Assembly (NCBI RefSeq): GCF_900115285.1
Contig: NZ_FOYW01000001.1
Location: 472,376-536,375, forward strand
Reading direction: 5' to 3'
Length of the DNA: 64,000 nucleotides
DNA from: Marinobacter daqiaonensis
Lineage (GTDB): Bacteria > Pseudomonadota > Gammaproteobacteria > Pseudomonadales > Oleiphilaceae
In this document: positions 16,853 through 25,772 of the stretch, in pieces
How positions within the stretch are numbered: position 1 is the first letter of the stretch
Layout of the letters: each line of letters starts with the position of its first letter
The notes under the pieces: generated by a model
The model's database searches: none
Seen by the model: only the letters and a program-made list of their open reading frames with translations
What the model was told of the DNA's origin: nothing
Position numbers and translations under genes: made by a program

Positions 16853-17561
16853 AGATTCCTCGTTCTTCTACGATGGGTTTAATGACTCGTAATCAAAAAA
16901 ACTCTCGACCAACCCGCCTGGGACACAATCACCGCCGGGGGCAACACCAGAGTATTCATGATTCCTGTCGCTCCGGCCGCAATGAGCAACGGCCGAACGT
17001 TGATTCAAACAGCAAAAACTCCATTGGACCTGCTGTCAGGGCGCCATAATACTGAAGGCAAAGACCCGGTGGGTCAATAGCAAAAGCCGTTTTGGCGCCC
17101 CTCCAGGCCCGTTTTTCCCGGATTATCAGTGGCTCCGGTACCGAACCGTGTTCTGTTTTCGGCCGTGAAAACCCCATTTTTGCGGTATTTTCGGAACACT
17201 GTTTCGCAAAATTATGGTATAACCCACTTTGCTTGCTATCCGGTTGGATCCGAGACTGACCGGACGCTTTAACGATGCCAGAACCGGCCGATAAATTCAA
17301 ACGTGCGTTTGAAACCGGCAAAAAGCGGGGTAAACTGTCGTTTATCAGCCGCTTGTCCGGTACCATGTAAGCTTTGCATGTATACATGGGCCACCCGATA
17401 AGGGACCCGGTCGCTATCGTTACAATGAGATTTGGGCGTAAAAACGTGACGGGACGTGCAGCGCCGGCCGGAAAGAGCCGCCTGCCCCGGGAAACTTCCG
17501 TGAGAATCCCGACGTACCAGATTGCCTTTTATTCACTGATGAGACGTTTGAGGAGACCATC
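16853..17561. other. Divergent regulatory region between etfBA and ETF-QO
   Basis: This 709-base gap holds no convincing gene. A 143-codon minus-strand frame exists but has no domain and no ribosome site. The right half carries two palindromes of the PsrA type and is the likely shared control region of the electron-transfer flavoprotein system. The left half, next to etfB, is unassigned. Confidence 0.6.
17296..17344. promoter_or_regulatory. Pair of PsrA-like operators
   Basis: Site 1 (17296-17313) is TTCAAACG-TG-CGTTTGAA, containing CAAAC-N4-GTTTG, the published PsrA pattern from Pseudomonas. Site 2 (17331-17344) is TAAAC-TGTC-GTTTA, with the same spacing and degenerate outer bases. The two centres lie 33 bases apart, about three helical turns. 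PsrA is a fatty-acid-responsive TetR repressor that controls beta-oxidation and ETF genes in pseudomonads. The regulator itself is not in this window. Confidence 0.65.
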
Positions 17562-19214
17562 GTGGAACGCGAATCAATGGAAGTTGATGTTCTGATCGTC
17601 GGCGGGGGGCCCGCGGGCCTGGCGGCAGCTTGCCGCACCATGCAGCTGGCCCAGGAAGCCGGTGAGGAACTGACCGTTTGTGTCGTAGAGAAAGGCTCCG
17701 AGATCGGCGCCCACATCATTGCCGGCACGGTATTCGAACCGACTGCCCTCAACGAACTCTTTCCCGACTGGAAGGACCGGGGTGCGCCGCTGAATACACC
17801 GGTGACCCGTGACGACATCTTCCTGCTCAGGAACGAGGACAAGGCGACCAAGATCCCCAACGCCTTCGTGCCAAAGAACATGCATAATGAAGGGAACTAC
17901 ATCATCAGCCTGGGCAACCTGTGCCGCTGGCTGGCCGAACAGGCCGAAGCCCTGGGTGTTGAGGTGTATCCCGGCTTCCCCGCTTCCGAGATGATTATCG
18001 AGGATGGCCAGGTCAAGGGCATCATCACCGGTGACATGGGCATCGCCCGTGATGGCAGCAAAAAAGACAGCTACATGCCGGGCATGGAACTGCGCGCCAA
18101 GTACACCCTCTTTACCGAAGGCACCCGCGGCCACCTGGGCAAGCAGCTGATCAACGACTTCAAGCTCAACGAAGGCAAGGATCCGCAGCACTACGGCATC
18201 GGGATCAAGGAACTGTGGGACATCGATCCGGAGAAGCACGAGCCGGGGCTGGTCATTCACACGACCGGCTGGCCGCTGAACGAGTCCGGCAGCACCGGTG
18301 GTTCGTTCCTGTACCACCTGGAAAATGGCCAGGCGTACGTGGGACTGATCACTGACCTGTCCTATAGCAACCCTCACATGAGCCCGTTCCACGAGTTCCA
18401 GCGCCTGAAGCTGCACCCGGAAATCCGCAAGCACCTCGAGGGTGGCAAGCGCGTTTCCTACGGCGCGAGGGCCCTCACCAAGGGTGGTCTCAACTCCCTG
18501 CCGAAGATGAGCTTCCCGGGCGGCCTGCTGCTGGGCTGCAACGCCGGAACCCTGAACAGTTCCAAGATCAAGGGCTCCCATTCCGCCATGAAGTCCGGCA
18601 TGTTGGGCGCCGAGGCGGTGTTCGAGGCAATCAAGGAGGGCAAGACCGGTGAGGAAATCACCAGCTTCCAGGAGCGCTTCGAGAACAGTTGGCTGTACAA
18701 GGAGCTCTATAACGAGCGCAACTTCTCGCCGGCAATGCACAAGTTCGGTAATGTTGGCGGCGGCGCCATTGCCTTCATCGAGCAGAACATCCTGGGCCGT
18801 CCGCTGCCCATGACGTTCCACGATACCACGCCGGACTACGCCACCCTGAAGCCGGCCGATCAGGCCAAGAAGATCGATTATCCGAAGCCGGACAATTCCC
18901 TCATCTTCGACCGCCTGTCCTCGGTGTTCATTTCCAACACCAACCATGAGGAAGATCAGCCGATCCATCTGAAGCTGAAGGATCCCTCGATTCCCATCGA
19001 GCACAACCTGCCGAAGTATGACGAACCGGCCCAGCGGTACTGCCCGGCAGCGGTTTACGAGGTGGTTGAAGCGGAAGACGGCAGTGGCAAGAAGTTCCAG
19101 ATCAACGCCCAGAACTGCGTTCACTGCAAGACCTGTGACATCAAGGATCCGGCCCAGAACATAACCTGGGTTACCCCGGAAGGGGGCGGCGGTCCCAACT
19201 ATCCGAACATGTAA
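17562..19214 (+). CDS. Electron transfer flavoprotein-ubiquinone oxidoreductase
   Basis: Membrane-bound flavoprotein with a 4Fe-4S cluster that passes electrons from reduced ETF to ubiquinone, linking fatty-acid oxidation to respiration. The 550 residues open with the FAD dinucleotide-binding motif LIVGGGPAGLAAA near residues 11-22, followed by VEKGSEIGAH. The last 60 residues carry the cluster region: YCPAAVYE, then NCVHCKTCDIKDP and a closing GGGGPNYPNM. The start is GTG with GAGGAG eight bases upstream; an ATG five codons later is possible. It is divergent from etfBA, and PsrA-like palindromes lie in the gap. Confidence 0.96.
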   Translation: MERESMEVDVLIVGGGPAGLAAACRTMQLAQEAGEELTVCVVEKGSEIGAHIIAGTVFEPTALNELFPDWKDRGAPLNTPVTRDDIFLLRNEDKATKIPNAFVPKNMHNEGNYIISLGNLCRWLAEQAEALGVEVYPGFPASEMIIEDGQVKGIITGDMGIARDGSKKDSYMPGMELRAKYTLFTEGTRGHLGKQLINDFKLNEGKDPQHYGIGIKELWDIDPEKHEPGLVIHTTGWPLNESGSTGGSFLYHLENGQAYVGLITDLSYSNPHMSPFHEFQRLKLHPEIRKHLEGGKRVSYGARALTKGGLNSLPKMSFPGGLLLGCNAGTLNSSKIKGSHSAMKSGMLGAEAVFEAIKEGKTGEEITSFQERFENSWLYKELYNERNFSPAMHKFGNVGGGAIAFIEQNILGRPLPMTFHDTTPDYATLKPADQAKKIDYPKPDNSLIFDRLSSVFISNTNHEEDQPIHLKLKDPSIPIEHNLPKYDEPAQRYCPAAVYEVVEAEDGSGKKFQINAQNCVHCKTCDIKDPAQNITWVTPEGGGGPNYPNM

Positions 19215-19230
19215 TCGTTCGGTATAAGCG

Positions 19231-19258
19231 AAAAACGGCCCCTCGGGGCCGTTTTTTT
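19231..19258 (+). terminator. Rho-independent terminator after ETF-QO
   Basis: ACGGCC and GGCCGT pair across CCTCGG, followed by seven T. It lies about 20 bases past the stop of the quinone oxidoreductase gene. Confidence 0.88.
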
Positions 19259-19302
19259 GTGGGTGTTCTCCGCCCAGGCGTGGCGGTGGTTGCCAGTCGG
19301 CC

Positions 19303-19339
19303 AAAAATAAAAAAAGCGGCCCGCGGGCCGCTTTTTTAT
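19303..19339 (-). terminator. Rho-independent terminator after the FKBP isomerase gene
   Basis: AGCGGCCC and GGGCCGCT form a GC-rich palindrome flanked by A and T tracts on either side. It serves the minus-strand FKBP gene and may also back up the plus-strand terminator next to it. Confidence 0.8.
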
Positions 19340-19364
19340 TACCAGATCGCCTGGCGACTCAGAG

Positions 19365-19826
19365 TCAGTGCACGTGACCGTGCTCCTGCTCCTCGTCCGT
19401 TGCGGGACGGGCTTCAACGACTTCCACGTCGAAATGCAGGGTTTCACCGGCGAGAGGGTGGTTGGCATCAATGGTCACGGTCTCATCGTTCACTTCAACC
19501 ACGCGAACGACCTGGGGACCGCCCGGAGTCTGCGCCTGGAACTGCATTCCCGGCTCGATGGTTTCCACGCCTTCAAAGGCGGAACGGGGAACCGGCTGGA
19601 CCAGCTCTTCGTTCTTTTCACCGTAACCCTCGGCCGGTGACACGGTAACCTTTACCTGATCGCCGGCTGCCTTCTCGGTAAGGGCGCTTTCCAGACCACC
19701 GATGATGTTCTGCGCACCTTCCAGATATGCCAGCGGCTCACGACCTTCCACACGGGAGGAGTCAAGCTGCTCTCCCTGATCATTGGTCAGTGTATAGTGG
19801 ATGGTTACAACGCGAGGTTCGGCCAT
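19365..19826 (-). CDS. SlyD-like FKBP-type peptidyl-prolyl isomerase
   Basis: A 153-residue cytoplasmic FKBP of the SlyD/FkpB type, which isomerises prolyl bonds and has chaperone activity. Visible motifs are VTIHYTLTNDQGEQLDSS, PLAYLEGAQNIIGGLESAL, the SPAEGYGEKNEELVQPVPR strand into the inserted flap domain, and DANHPLAGETLHFDVEV. The C-terminus EEQEHGHVH is short but His-rich, which suggests weak metal binding compared with the long tail of E. coli SlyD. The ATG at 19826 is chosen over one 15 bases upstream because AAGGAG sits five bases before it. Confidence 0.92.
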   Translation of the reverse strand: MAEPRVVTIHYTLTNDQGEQLDSSRVEGREPLAYLEGAQNIIGGLESALTEKAAGDQVKVTVSPAEGYGEKNEELVQPVPRSAFEGVETIEPGMQFQAQTPGGPQVVRVVEVNDETVTIDANHPLAGETLHFDVEVVEARPATDEEQEHGHVH

Positions 19827-20038
19827 GGTTTCTCCTTGCATGTCTCAATGACTGTATATGTTAAAACGGATGATCGAAAGTGATCGTGAACAGCCGGACT
19901 GCACAGAGGAACTAACGACCACAGGGCACCCCTACCGGGGCTGCCGGGCTCGATAACATGATTGAACGCACAGTCTAACAAGGGTCAGACCGTCATTTCC
20001 ACCGTGTTACTTCCTTGGTGGAGGCAACGGACCGTATT

Positions 20039-20605
20039 TCAACCTTGCCCCACCTCAAAAAACTGACCATTACTCCAGATGCCGAGCGTCTTGCCCTCGT
20101 CGGTGGTTTCTTCCACCAGCAGGTCGGCCAGTTCATAGTAGGCTGCCGTCGTCAGTCTTGCCTCCAGGCCCCGGCGAACGTGAACAACCGGGCGGGGAGT
20201 GCTGTCACTGTCGTAGGCACCCACCTCAAGGGGATGATCCGCCCCCACGACGACATGCTCGCCCAGGTTGGTAGTGACACCCAGCAACTGCATCTCGCCC
20301 TCACCCTCGACTTCCAGAGTGTGTGCCAGAAAAGGGGTGTCCTCCACCTGGATGCGCCATTTTTCGACCGGGGTCACAAGGTAATACTCACCATCGTCTT
20401 CCCGCCTGAGAATGGTGGAAAACAGCCGGGGGATCGTCTCTCTCTGCATGGGCTCCCCTTCATGGAACCAGGTGCCATCGCGGGCGATGAGGATATCAAT
20501 ATCGCCTGACAGCTCGGGATTCCACTGCTCGATGGGGGGCAAGCCCTTACCCTCCACCTGAGCGGCCTTCACCTGTTCTTCCAGACGTTTCGGATCCTGG
20601 CTCAT
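20039..20605 (-). CDS. DUF1285 domain protein
   Basis: A 188-residue soluble protein of the DUF1285 family. Its conserved core includes GDIDILIARDGTWFHEGEPM, RLFSTILRREDDGEYYLVTPVEKWRI and VEDTPFLAHTLEV. No enzymatic residues are evident and the function is unknown. In the same strand order it precedes sixA and gpsA in position, but as the last gene transcribed it lies about 130 bases beyond sixA. The ATG at 20605 has AGGAG five bases upstream; a GTG two codons earlier would overlap that site. Confidence 0.8.
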   Translation of the reverse strand: MSQDPKRLEEQVKAAQVEGKGLPPIEQWNPELSGDIDILIARDGTWFHEGEPMQRETIPRLFSTILRREDDGEYYLVTPVEKWRIQVEDTPFLAHTLEVEGEGEMQLLGVTTNLGEHVVVGADHPLEVGAYDSDSTPRPVVHVRRGLEARLTTAAYYELADLLVEETTDEGKTLGIWSNGQFFEVGQG

Positions 20606-20738
20606 AGGCACTCCTGATCAGTATGGAAATATGGGGCTGGTGGTTTTCGTTTCAGCCACCGGCCATATATCCAGAGAATGGGGGCAGACACAATCGGTTC
20701 CAACCCAAACGACGACCCCCTGGTTTGCAGCGTCCACG

Positions 20739-21191
20739 TCAGGGGAGAAACTGGCTCTTCAGGTCGGCACAGCCGGGGCCGATCACCGGCATGTCCAGCA
20801 ACACGGCCTGGCTGGTCATGAACGGAATGCCCCGCCGGTGACCGTCCACCAGCAGGGTGGACAGCGAACCCACCAGCGGCATGTGGGAAACCAGCATCAA
20901 GGGCCCGTCCACTGACATGTCCAGCAAGGCATCAAGGCACTTGCCGGGATCGTCGTCCGGGGTGAGGAATATCTTCTCATCCACTGGACAATTGAGGATC
21001 TCGGACACGACCGCTGCCGTCTGCCGGGCCCGGACCAGGGGGCTGGCCCAGATTTCGACCGGCCGCCAGGGGGATCTGGCGATCTGTCGGGCGACGATTC
21101 CGGCGGCCTTCCGGCCCGCGTCCGTCAGTTGCCGCTGCTGGTCAATGGAATGCCAGCCGGCCTCGCCATGGCGCATTACCAGCAGGTGCAC
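20739..21191 (-). CDS. sixA: Phosphohistidine phosphatase SixA
   Basis: A 150-residue histidine-phosphatase-superfamily protein. The catalytic motif LLVMRHGEA lies at residues 3-11, with H8 as the phospho-acceptor. Further signature parts are WASPLVRARQTAAVV and LMLVSHMPLVGSLSTLL, which supply the second active-site Arg and His. SixA removes phosphate from His-containing phosphotransfer or PTS proteins. It begins with GTG three bases after the gpsA stop, so the pair is co-transcribed. Its phosphoprotein target here is unknown; the nearby HsbR/HsbA system uses serine, not histidine. Confidence 0.9.
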   Translation of the reverse strand: MHLLVMRHGEAGWHSIDQQRQLTDAGRKAAGIVARQIARSPWRPVEIWASPLVRARQTAAVVSEILNCPVDEKIFLTPDDDPGKCLDALLDMSVDGPLMLVSHMPLVGSLSTLLVDGHRRGIPFMTSQAVLLDMPVIGPGCADLKSQFLP

Positions 21192-21194
21192 GGC

Positions 21195-22295
21195 TCAGGC
21201 CTGCCCTGTCAGTGTACGGGGCAGTATGAACTCCACATCCGAGTTCTGTACCGCAGTCATGAGACTGCTGATCACGGCCTTGATGGAGGCTCCGCCGTAC
21301 AGAATATCGTACAGGCCCCGAACCAGGGGCATGTAGATGCCAACCTCCTCAGCCTTCTCTTTCACCAGCAGCAGGGTATGGATTCCCTCGGCCACCTGTC
21401 CCAGCTCCGCAACGGCATCCTCCAGCCGGTCACCGCGGCCCACTGCATAGCCCACCCGGTAATTCCGGCTCTTGGCGGAGGTGCAGGTCACCACCAGGTC
21501 TCCGATACCCGCCAGACCCATGAAGGTCATGGGGTTGGCCCCGAGGCTCACGGCGAAGCGGCTCATCTCGGCAAGGCTGCGAGTCATCAGCATGGCGCGG
21601 GCGTTTTCACCCAGCTCGAGAGCAGACGCCATACCCGATACAATGGCGTAGATATTCTTCAGGGCCCCTGCCAGCTCCACGCCGTAGACATCCACGTTGG
21701 CGTAGACCCGGAAGTACTCGCAGCCCAGCAGCGCCTGCACCGTTCGCCGCACTTCAGGAACCTTGGCGGCGATGACCGTGGCAGTAAGCTCCCGGTTGAC
21801 GATCTCCGCCGCGAGATTGGGCCCGCTCAGCACGCCGATGCGGGTTTTGGGAATCTCCTCCTGGAGTATCTCGCTCATCAGCTTGAAACCGTCCCGCTCG
21901 ATACCCTTGGTCAGACTCACGACGATCTGACCGGGGCGGAAGGCACCGGCATGGCTGCGAATGACATCGCGGAAGGCTTTACTGGGGATGGCGACAAAAA
22001 CGGTATCCACCTGCGCGACGGCGTCGGCGAAATCGGTGGTCGGACAAAGGTCGCCGGAAAGCGTCACGCCGGGCATGTAGCGGCTGTTGGTGCCTTTCTC
22101 GGACAGCTCCCTAGCCTGGGCCTCGTCCCGCATCCAGAAATGAACCCTGTGGCCATTCTCGGTGAGGACCTTGGCCATGGCTGTGCCGAAACTGCCGCCG
22201 CCGAGCACGGCAACTTCGTGCTTCTCAGACTGTCCGGAGTAGGTTTTCTGTATCTCGGAGGGTTGCCCGTCACCGGGCTGTCTATTCTCAGGCAT
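21195..22295 (-). CDS. gpsA: Glycerol-3-phosphate dehydrogenase [NAD(P)+]
   Basis: Makes sn-glycerol-3-phosphate from dihydroxyacetone phosphate for phospholipid synthesis. The NAD(P) motif [17 protein letters not shown] starts near residue 28, then [30 protein letters not shown], the catalytic-Lys segment [14 protein letters not shown] and the late [15 protein letters not shown]. At 366 residues it is about 25-30 longer than typical because of a polar N-terminal extension ([16 protein letters not shown]). The ATG is nonetheless backed by GGAAG seven bases upstream. It is followed at once by sixA. Confidence 0.95.
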   Translation of the reverse strand: MPENRQPGDGQPSEIQKTYSGQSEKHEVAVLGGGSFGTAMAKVLTENGHRVHFWMRDEAQARELSEKGTNSRYMPGVTLSGDLCPTTDFADAVAQVDTVFVAIPSKAFRDVIRSHAGAFRPGQIVVSLTKGIERDGFKLMSEILQEEIPKTRIGVLSGPNLAAEIVNRELTATVIAAKVPEVRRTVQALLGCEYFRVYANVDVYGVELAGALKNIYAIVSGMASALELGENARAMLMTRSLAEMSRFAVSLGANPMTFMGLAGIGDLVVTCTSAKSRNYRVGYAVGRGDRLEDAVAELGQVAEGIHTLLLVKEKAEEVGIYMPLVRGLYDILYGGASIKAVISSLMTAVQNSDVEFILPRTLTGQA

Positions 22296-22348
22296 AGTGC
22301 TTCCGTTTCGGCTCGCCGATGCATGGGAATGGTGCCTTCACGACCGTA

Positions 22349-22840
22349 TCAGCCGATATCTTCGCATTCCAGTGCGCGCACCAGATTACGAAATTCCTCC
22401 CGATTACGGCTGTTCAGGCCCATCAGCACCCGGTGGGCATCCAGTACCTTGTCCCGGACTTCCTGCTCGCTGGCACGCAGAACAGGAATCTCTTCCAGTT
22501 CTTCAATCCTTGAGGCAGGCTCCCGGACAATGATGAAAATCCGGTCGAACCCCATGGAGGTAATAATCCGGGTAACGTCCGGATTGGTGGATATGAGTGT
22601 GGGCAGAAAATGACTCTTCTTGTTGGCCGCCATGGCGATTTTCGCCAACAGCCCCAGAGTCGTACTGTCGATGACCTCGGTCTCCGTGAGGTCAATCACA
22701 ACCGTCTTGAATGCCGGATCAGAGGTAATGGACTCCACCAGATTATCCAACGTGGAACAGAGGTTGAGTCGTATTTCACCAATGAACTTGAGGACGTAGA
22801 TCCCCTGCTTTTCAGCCTGCAGAATCTTGTAGCCAGCCAT
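22349..22840 (-). CDS. hsbA: STAS-domain anti-anti-sigma factor, HsbA-like
   Basis: A 163-residue protein with an N-terminal STAS domain (about 1-110), IDLTETEVIDSTTLGLLAKI, in which the Ser near residue 59 is the expected phosphorylation site. A helical C-terminal tail of about 50 residues extends beyond the fold. In Pseudomonas, HsbA is dephosphorylated by HsbR and switches between binding FlgM and the diguanylate cyclase HsbD, choosing motility or biofilm. The gene lies directly after an HsbR-like gene on the same strand (78-base gap), the same pairing as in Pseudomonas. Assignment of those partners here is inference. Confidence 0.82.
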   Translation of the reverse strand: MAGYKILQAEKQGIYVLKFIGEIRLNLCSTLDNLVESITSDPAFKTVVIDLTETEVIDSTTLGLLAKIAMAANKKSHFLPTLISTNPDVTRIITSMGFDRIFIIVREPASRIEELEEIPVLRASEQEVRDKVLDAHRVLMGLNSRNREEFRNLVRALECEDIG

Positions 22841-22918
22841 GTCTTTACTGCCAGTCGTTCGACAAAACGGAACCGCCGGAAAGCCTTGGCTTATCCAGCA
22901 CCCGCCGGCTTCCCGGCA

Positions 22919-24130
22919 TCAGTTTCCGATACGTTTGTTTTCATTTGCATCGGACATAGTCACATCAGTGACCGAGACAATCGCGATATCGTCTGGTAGC
23001 TCTGCCATCCCATCGAGATGAAGGGCCTCATTTAGCGATGCGATAGTGTGACGGCCTCCTGAAATGAGTTCAAGTAGTTGCTCTTCCTTTTTAATAAGGC
23101 TCTCAGCCTTCAGGACTTCAAGTATGCCATCTGAAAACAGGAACAGGCTGAAAGGCGTCGATAACGGTATCTCGTAGACCTCCCACTCAGGATCCTCAAA
23201 CAGTCCCACTGGCAGTCCCGATCCCTCCAGAAAACGGGTCTCGCCCGGCTGAGCGATCACCGGCATCGGGAAATGCGCCCCAACAGCGTAACGGAGTGTT
23301 CTGGCGGCGGATGAGATGATCCCCACAAAAACCGTAACGTGCTTGCCAAGCCCGGTATCCAGTAACTCTGAATTGATACGCTGGAGAAAGCGTTCCGGAT
23401 ACAGAATGTCATCAGAGGAGCCCCGGCGCATGTTACGTTGAAGCCGGTTTGTGAGGTTCTTGAGCAACACCGTCACAAAGGCGGAGCTGGCTCCGTGCCC
23501 GGATACATCGGCGATGTAGACCAGGGTCTGGTCGTCGGAGATCCGGAAATAGTCCAGAAAATCGCCGCTGAGAAAAAGTGAGGGTTTGATCAGGTGATCG
23601 ATGGCCAGGCCGTTGAGCATGACCTGATGGTCTGGCAGCATCCTCAACTGGACCTTGCGCCCGGCCCGCTGATCGGCCCGAAGTTCCGATATGCCCTCGC
23701 GCAGGTCCGAGTTGGCTTCTTCCAGTTCCTGGCGGTAGAGATGGTTCAGGCGGTGGATCCGGATCCGGTCAAACAGGCGCCCCAGTACATCATCGACCAC
23801 GGACTTGTCACTGAGGGGCTTGAGGATGAAATCCGCTGCGCCGGCGCGCAACGCCTCGATAACCTGAGTGGCGTCGGTGGCATGGGAACAGGCGACGAGC
23901 GGGGTAAGGCCGACAGTGACATTCAGTACCGACACCAGCTCCGAGATGGCGCTGGGTGAAAGGTCGGCAAAAATCACATCCGGTGGTTGCTCGGTGAAGA
24001 GCTGCCGGCATTCGGAAATACTGGCGCAGCCCTGGGCGTAGAAGCCCCGGGATATCAGGTATTGATCAAGATCGTTCCTGGCAGCTTCATCAGGATCAAT
24101 GATAAGAATGCGCTCAGTGCGCGCTGTCAT
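22919..24130 (-). CDS. hsbR: Response regulator with PP2C/SpoIIE phosphatase output, HsbR-like
   Basis: A 403-residue two-domain protein. The receiver domain (1-120) has the acidic pocket IDPDE, phospho-acceptor D56 in VIFADLS and K104 in FILKPLS. A coiled-coil linker (about 130-165) leads to a SpoIIE-type PP2C phosphatase (about 180-390) with metal-binding segments GDFLDYF, ADVSGHGASSA, FLFSDGILEV and PDDIAIVSV. It lacks the extra kinase-like C-terminal module seen in longer relatives. Next to hsbA it should dephosphorylate the STAS serine when its receiver is phosphorylated. No histidine kinase or HPt gene is nearby. Confidence 0.85.
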   Translation of the reverse strand: MTARTERILIIDPDEAARNDLDQYLISRGFYAQGCASISECRQLFTEQPPDVIFADLSPSAISELVSVLNVTVGLTPLVACSHATDATQVIEALRAGAADFILKPLSDKSVVDDVLGRLFDRIRIHRLNHLYRQELEEANSDLREGISELRADQRAGRKVQLRMLPDHQVMLNGLAIDHLIKPSLFLSGDFLDYFRISDDQTLVYIADVSGHGASSAFVTVLLKNLTNRLQRNMRRGSSDDILYPERFLQRINSELLDTGLGKHVTVFVGIISSAARTLRYAVGAHFPMPVIAQPGETRFLEGSGLPVGLFEDPEWEVYEIPLSTPFSLFLFSDGILEVLKAESLIKKEEQLLELISGGRHTIASLNEALHLDGMAELPDDIAIVSVTDVTMSDANENKRIGN

Positions 24131-24268
24131 GCTTCTGCCTTAGCGTTGTTGGTAAAGCCTGCCCATGGCCGGTCCATAACGTGTGTTATAGCGGGGCTCA
24201 TACCGGGTATTCTGGCATGGTGCTGTGATATAACAAGTACCACATTGTTTTTCCTGTGAGGTTTAATC

Positions 24269-25747
24269 ATGCGCAAGGCGGTAAACGACCTGCTCGGAGC
24301 CTATGACAAGATCATTATGGATCCGGTTCACGGCGGTATTCCCCTGTACCGCCATGAGATCAAGGTCATTGACCATCCGCTGTTCCAGCGGCTGCGAAAT
24401 ATCTGCCAGAACGACATCCTGAGCCTCGTCTTTCCCGGCGCAACCCACTCCCGTTTCCTGCACAGCGTGGGCGTCATGCATGTGGGCGGGCGGATGTTCC
24501 GGGCCATGATCGATGCCTATCTGCGGGAAAGACAGCTCAGCGAACAGGTGGACCTGACCCTGAGCCAGCTCGACGCCATTGACTACCTGGCCAAGACCAT
24601 CCGCCTGGGATGCCTGCTTCACGACAGCGGCCATTCCAGCTTCTCCCACCAGTTCACCCAGGCGGCCCGCATCCACGATCTGATGGAGCAACCCGGACTG
24701 TTCGAGCAGCTATGGGAAGGTGTTGACTACCGGCGCTACTTCAGGGAGCCGCCGGAGGGACTGGAACACGAACACTATTCCGTCAGGGTGGCCCATGACA
24801 TCCTCACCAGCATCGACCTGGCGGAGGCGGGACTCTACATTGAAGACGTGATGGGCATCATGGAAACAACGGATGTCACCCCCAGCGACGCCTTCTGTCG
24901 CCACGCCAATACCTTCTGGGAATTCATTGCCGGCGAGGACTCCGGCTCGGGCAAGCTCCGCAGCGCCGATATACCCGCCCTGGTAATGAACATGCTGTCG
25001 TCCATAGTCTCGGGGGAAATTGACGCGGACCGTGCCGACTACATGCTTCGCGACGGTTTCCACTCCTCGGTGACCATCGGCGGGTTCAACCTGGACCACC
25101 TGCTCAGTAACCTCCGCTTCGGCTGGGATACCAGGGCGCCGTGGCTGGGACTGGCCATCACTCACAAGGGGCTGGGCGCGCTGGAGGACTTCGTCTACAG
25201 CCGCTATCAGATGTATCGCAAGGTATACGCCCACAAGACCGCCCTCGGCTTCGACTGGCTCCTGCGGGAAGCCATAAACGAGGCCCTGGAGGCGCCGGAC
25301 ATCTATAACTGGGTGAATACCTGCCTGAGCGACATGAACTACTTCGCGGATCTCACCGACAGCTTCTTCTGGGAGGCCTTTCGCAAAATTGCCCGGCAAC
25401 GGTCGGCCAGTTACTCACGGTGCATTGTGGACCGGGTCAAACTGCAGCACCTGGATACCCGCGAGGACCTCAGCACGGCGGAAACCGGCGCCCATCGTCA
25501 CTGGCTTGCCCGGGAACTCGCCCTCGAGCCGGCGGAAGTGGTGACATGCACCATGCGGGCACGGTTCTCGAAGATCGGCGAGAATTTCGAGGGTATCAAG
25601 GTGCTGGTGCGGGATCCTGTCAGCCGACGCCGGTCCTTGCGGCGGATTACCGAGGTAAGCGCTTTCTTCAGCAAATTCGGTGATGGCACCATCACCCACT
25701 TCTACGTGCGGCCGCCAGGGGTCAGCGCTGCCGGGCCGAAGCCCTGA
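24269..25747 (+). CDS. HD-domain phosphohydrolase (dGTPase-like)
   Basis: A 492-residue metal-dependent phosphohydrolase related to SAMHD1-type and YdhJ-type HD proteins. Metal ligands are seen as H65 in SRFLHSVGV, the HD pair H118-D119 in CLLHDSGHSSFSHQF, and a later Asp in SGEIDADRADYMLRDG near residue 260. The N-terminal KIIMDPVHGGIPL and the RLRNICQ segment are typical of the family. Likely substrates are deoxynucleoside triphosphates or other nucleotides, but none is proven. It is a single gene between divergent hsbR and convergent renalase-like genes, with TGTGAGG upstream of the ATG. Confidence 0.86.
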   Translation: MRKAVNDLLGAYDKIIMDPVHGGIPLYRHEIKVIDHPLFQRLRNICQNDILSLVFPGATHSRFLHSVGVMHVGGRMFRAMIDAYLRERQLSEQVDLTLSQLDAIDYLAKTIRLGCLLHDSGHSSFSHQFTQAARIHDLMEQPGLFEQLWEGVDYRRYFREPPEGLEHEHYSVRVAHDILTSIDLAEAGLYIEDVMGIMETTDVTPSDAFCRHANTFWEFIAGEDSGSGKLRSADIPALVMNMLSSIVSGEIDADRADYMLRDGFHSSVTIGGFNLDHLLSNLRFGWDTRAPWLGLAITHKGLGALEDFVYSRYQMYRKVYAHKTALGFDWLLREAINEALEAPDIYNWVNTCLSDMNYFADLTDSFFWEAFRKIARQRSASYSRCIVDRVKLQHLDTREDLSTAETGAHRHWLARELALEPAEVVTCTMRARFSKIGENFEGIKVLVRDPVSRRRSLRRITEVSAFFSKFGDGTITHFYVRPPGVSAAGPKP

Positions 25748-25772
25748 GCGCTGTCAGCCCCTGCCCCGGCAG

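Noticed and set aside
16956-17387. 143-codon minus-strand ORF in the etf divergent region
   Set aside because: No ribosome site or domain, and it overlaps the PsrA-like palindromes; better explained as regulatory DNA.
17574-19304. 576-codon ORF antisense to ETF-QO
   Set aside because: Shadow frame that also reads through the terminator hairpin of the real gene.
21129-22613. 494-codon ORF opposite gpsA and hsbA
   Set aside because: Spans three real genes on the other strand and has no recognisable domain.
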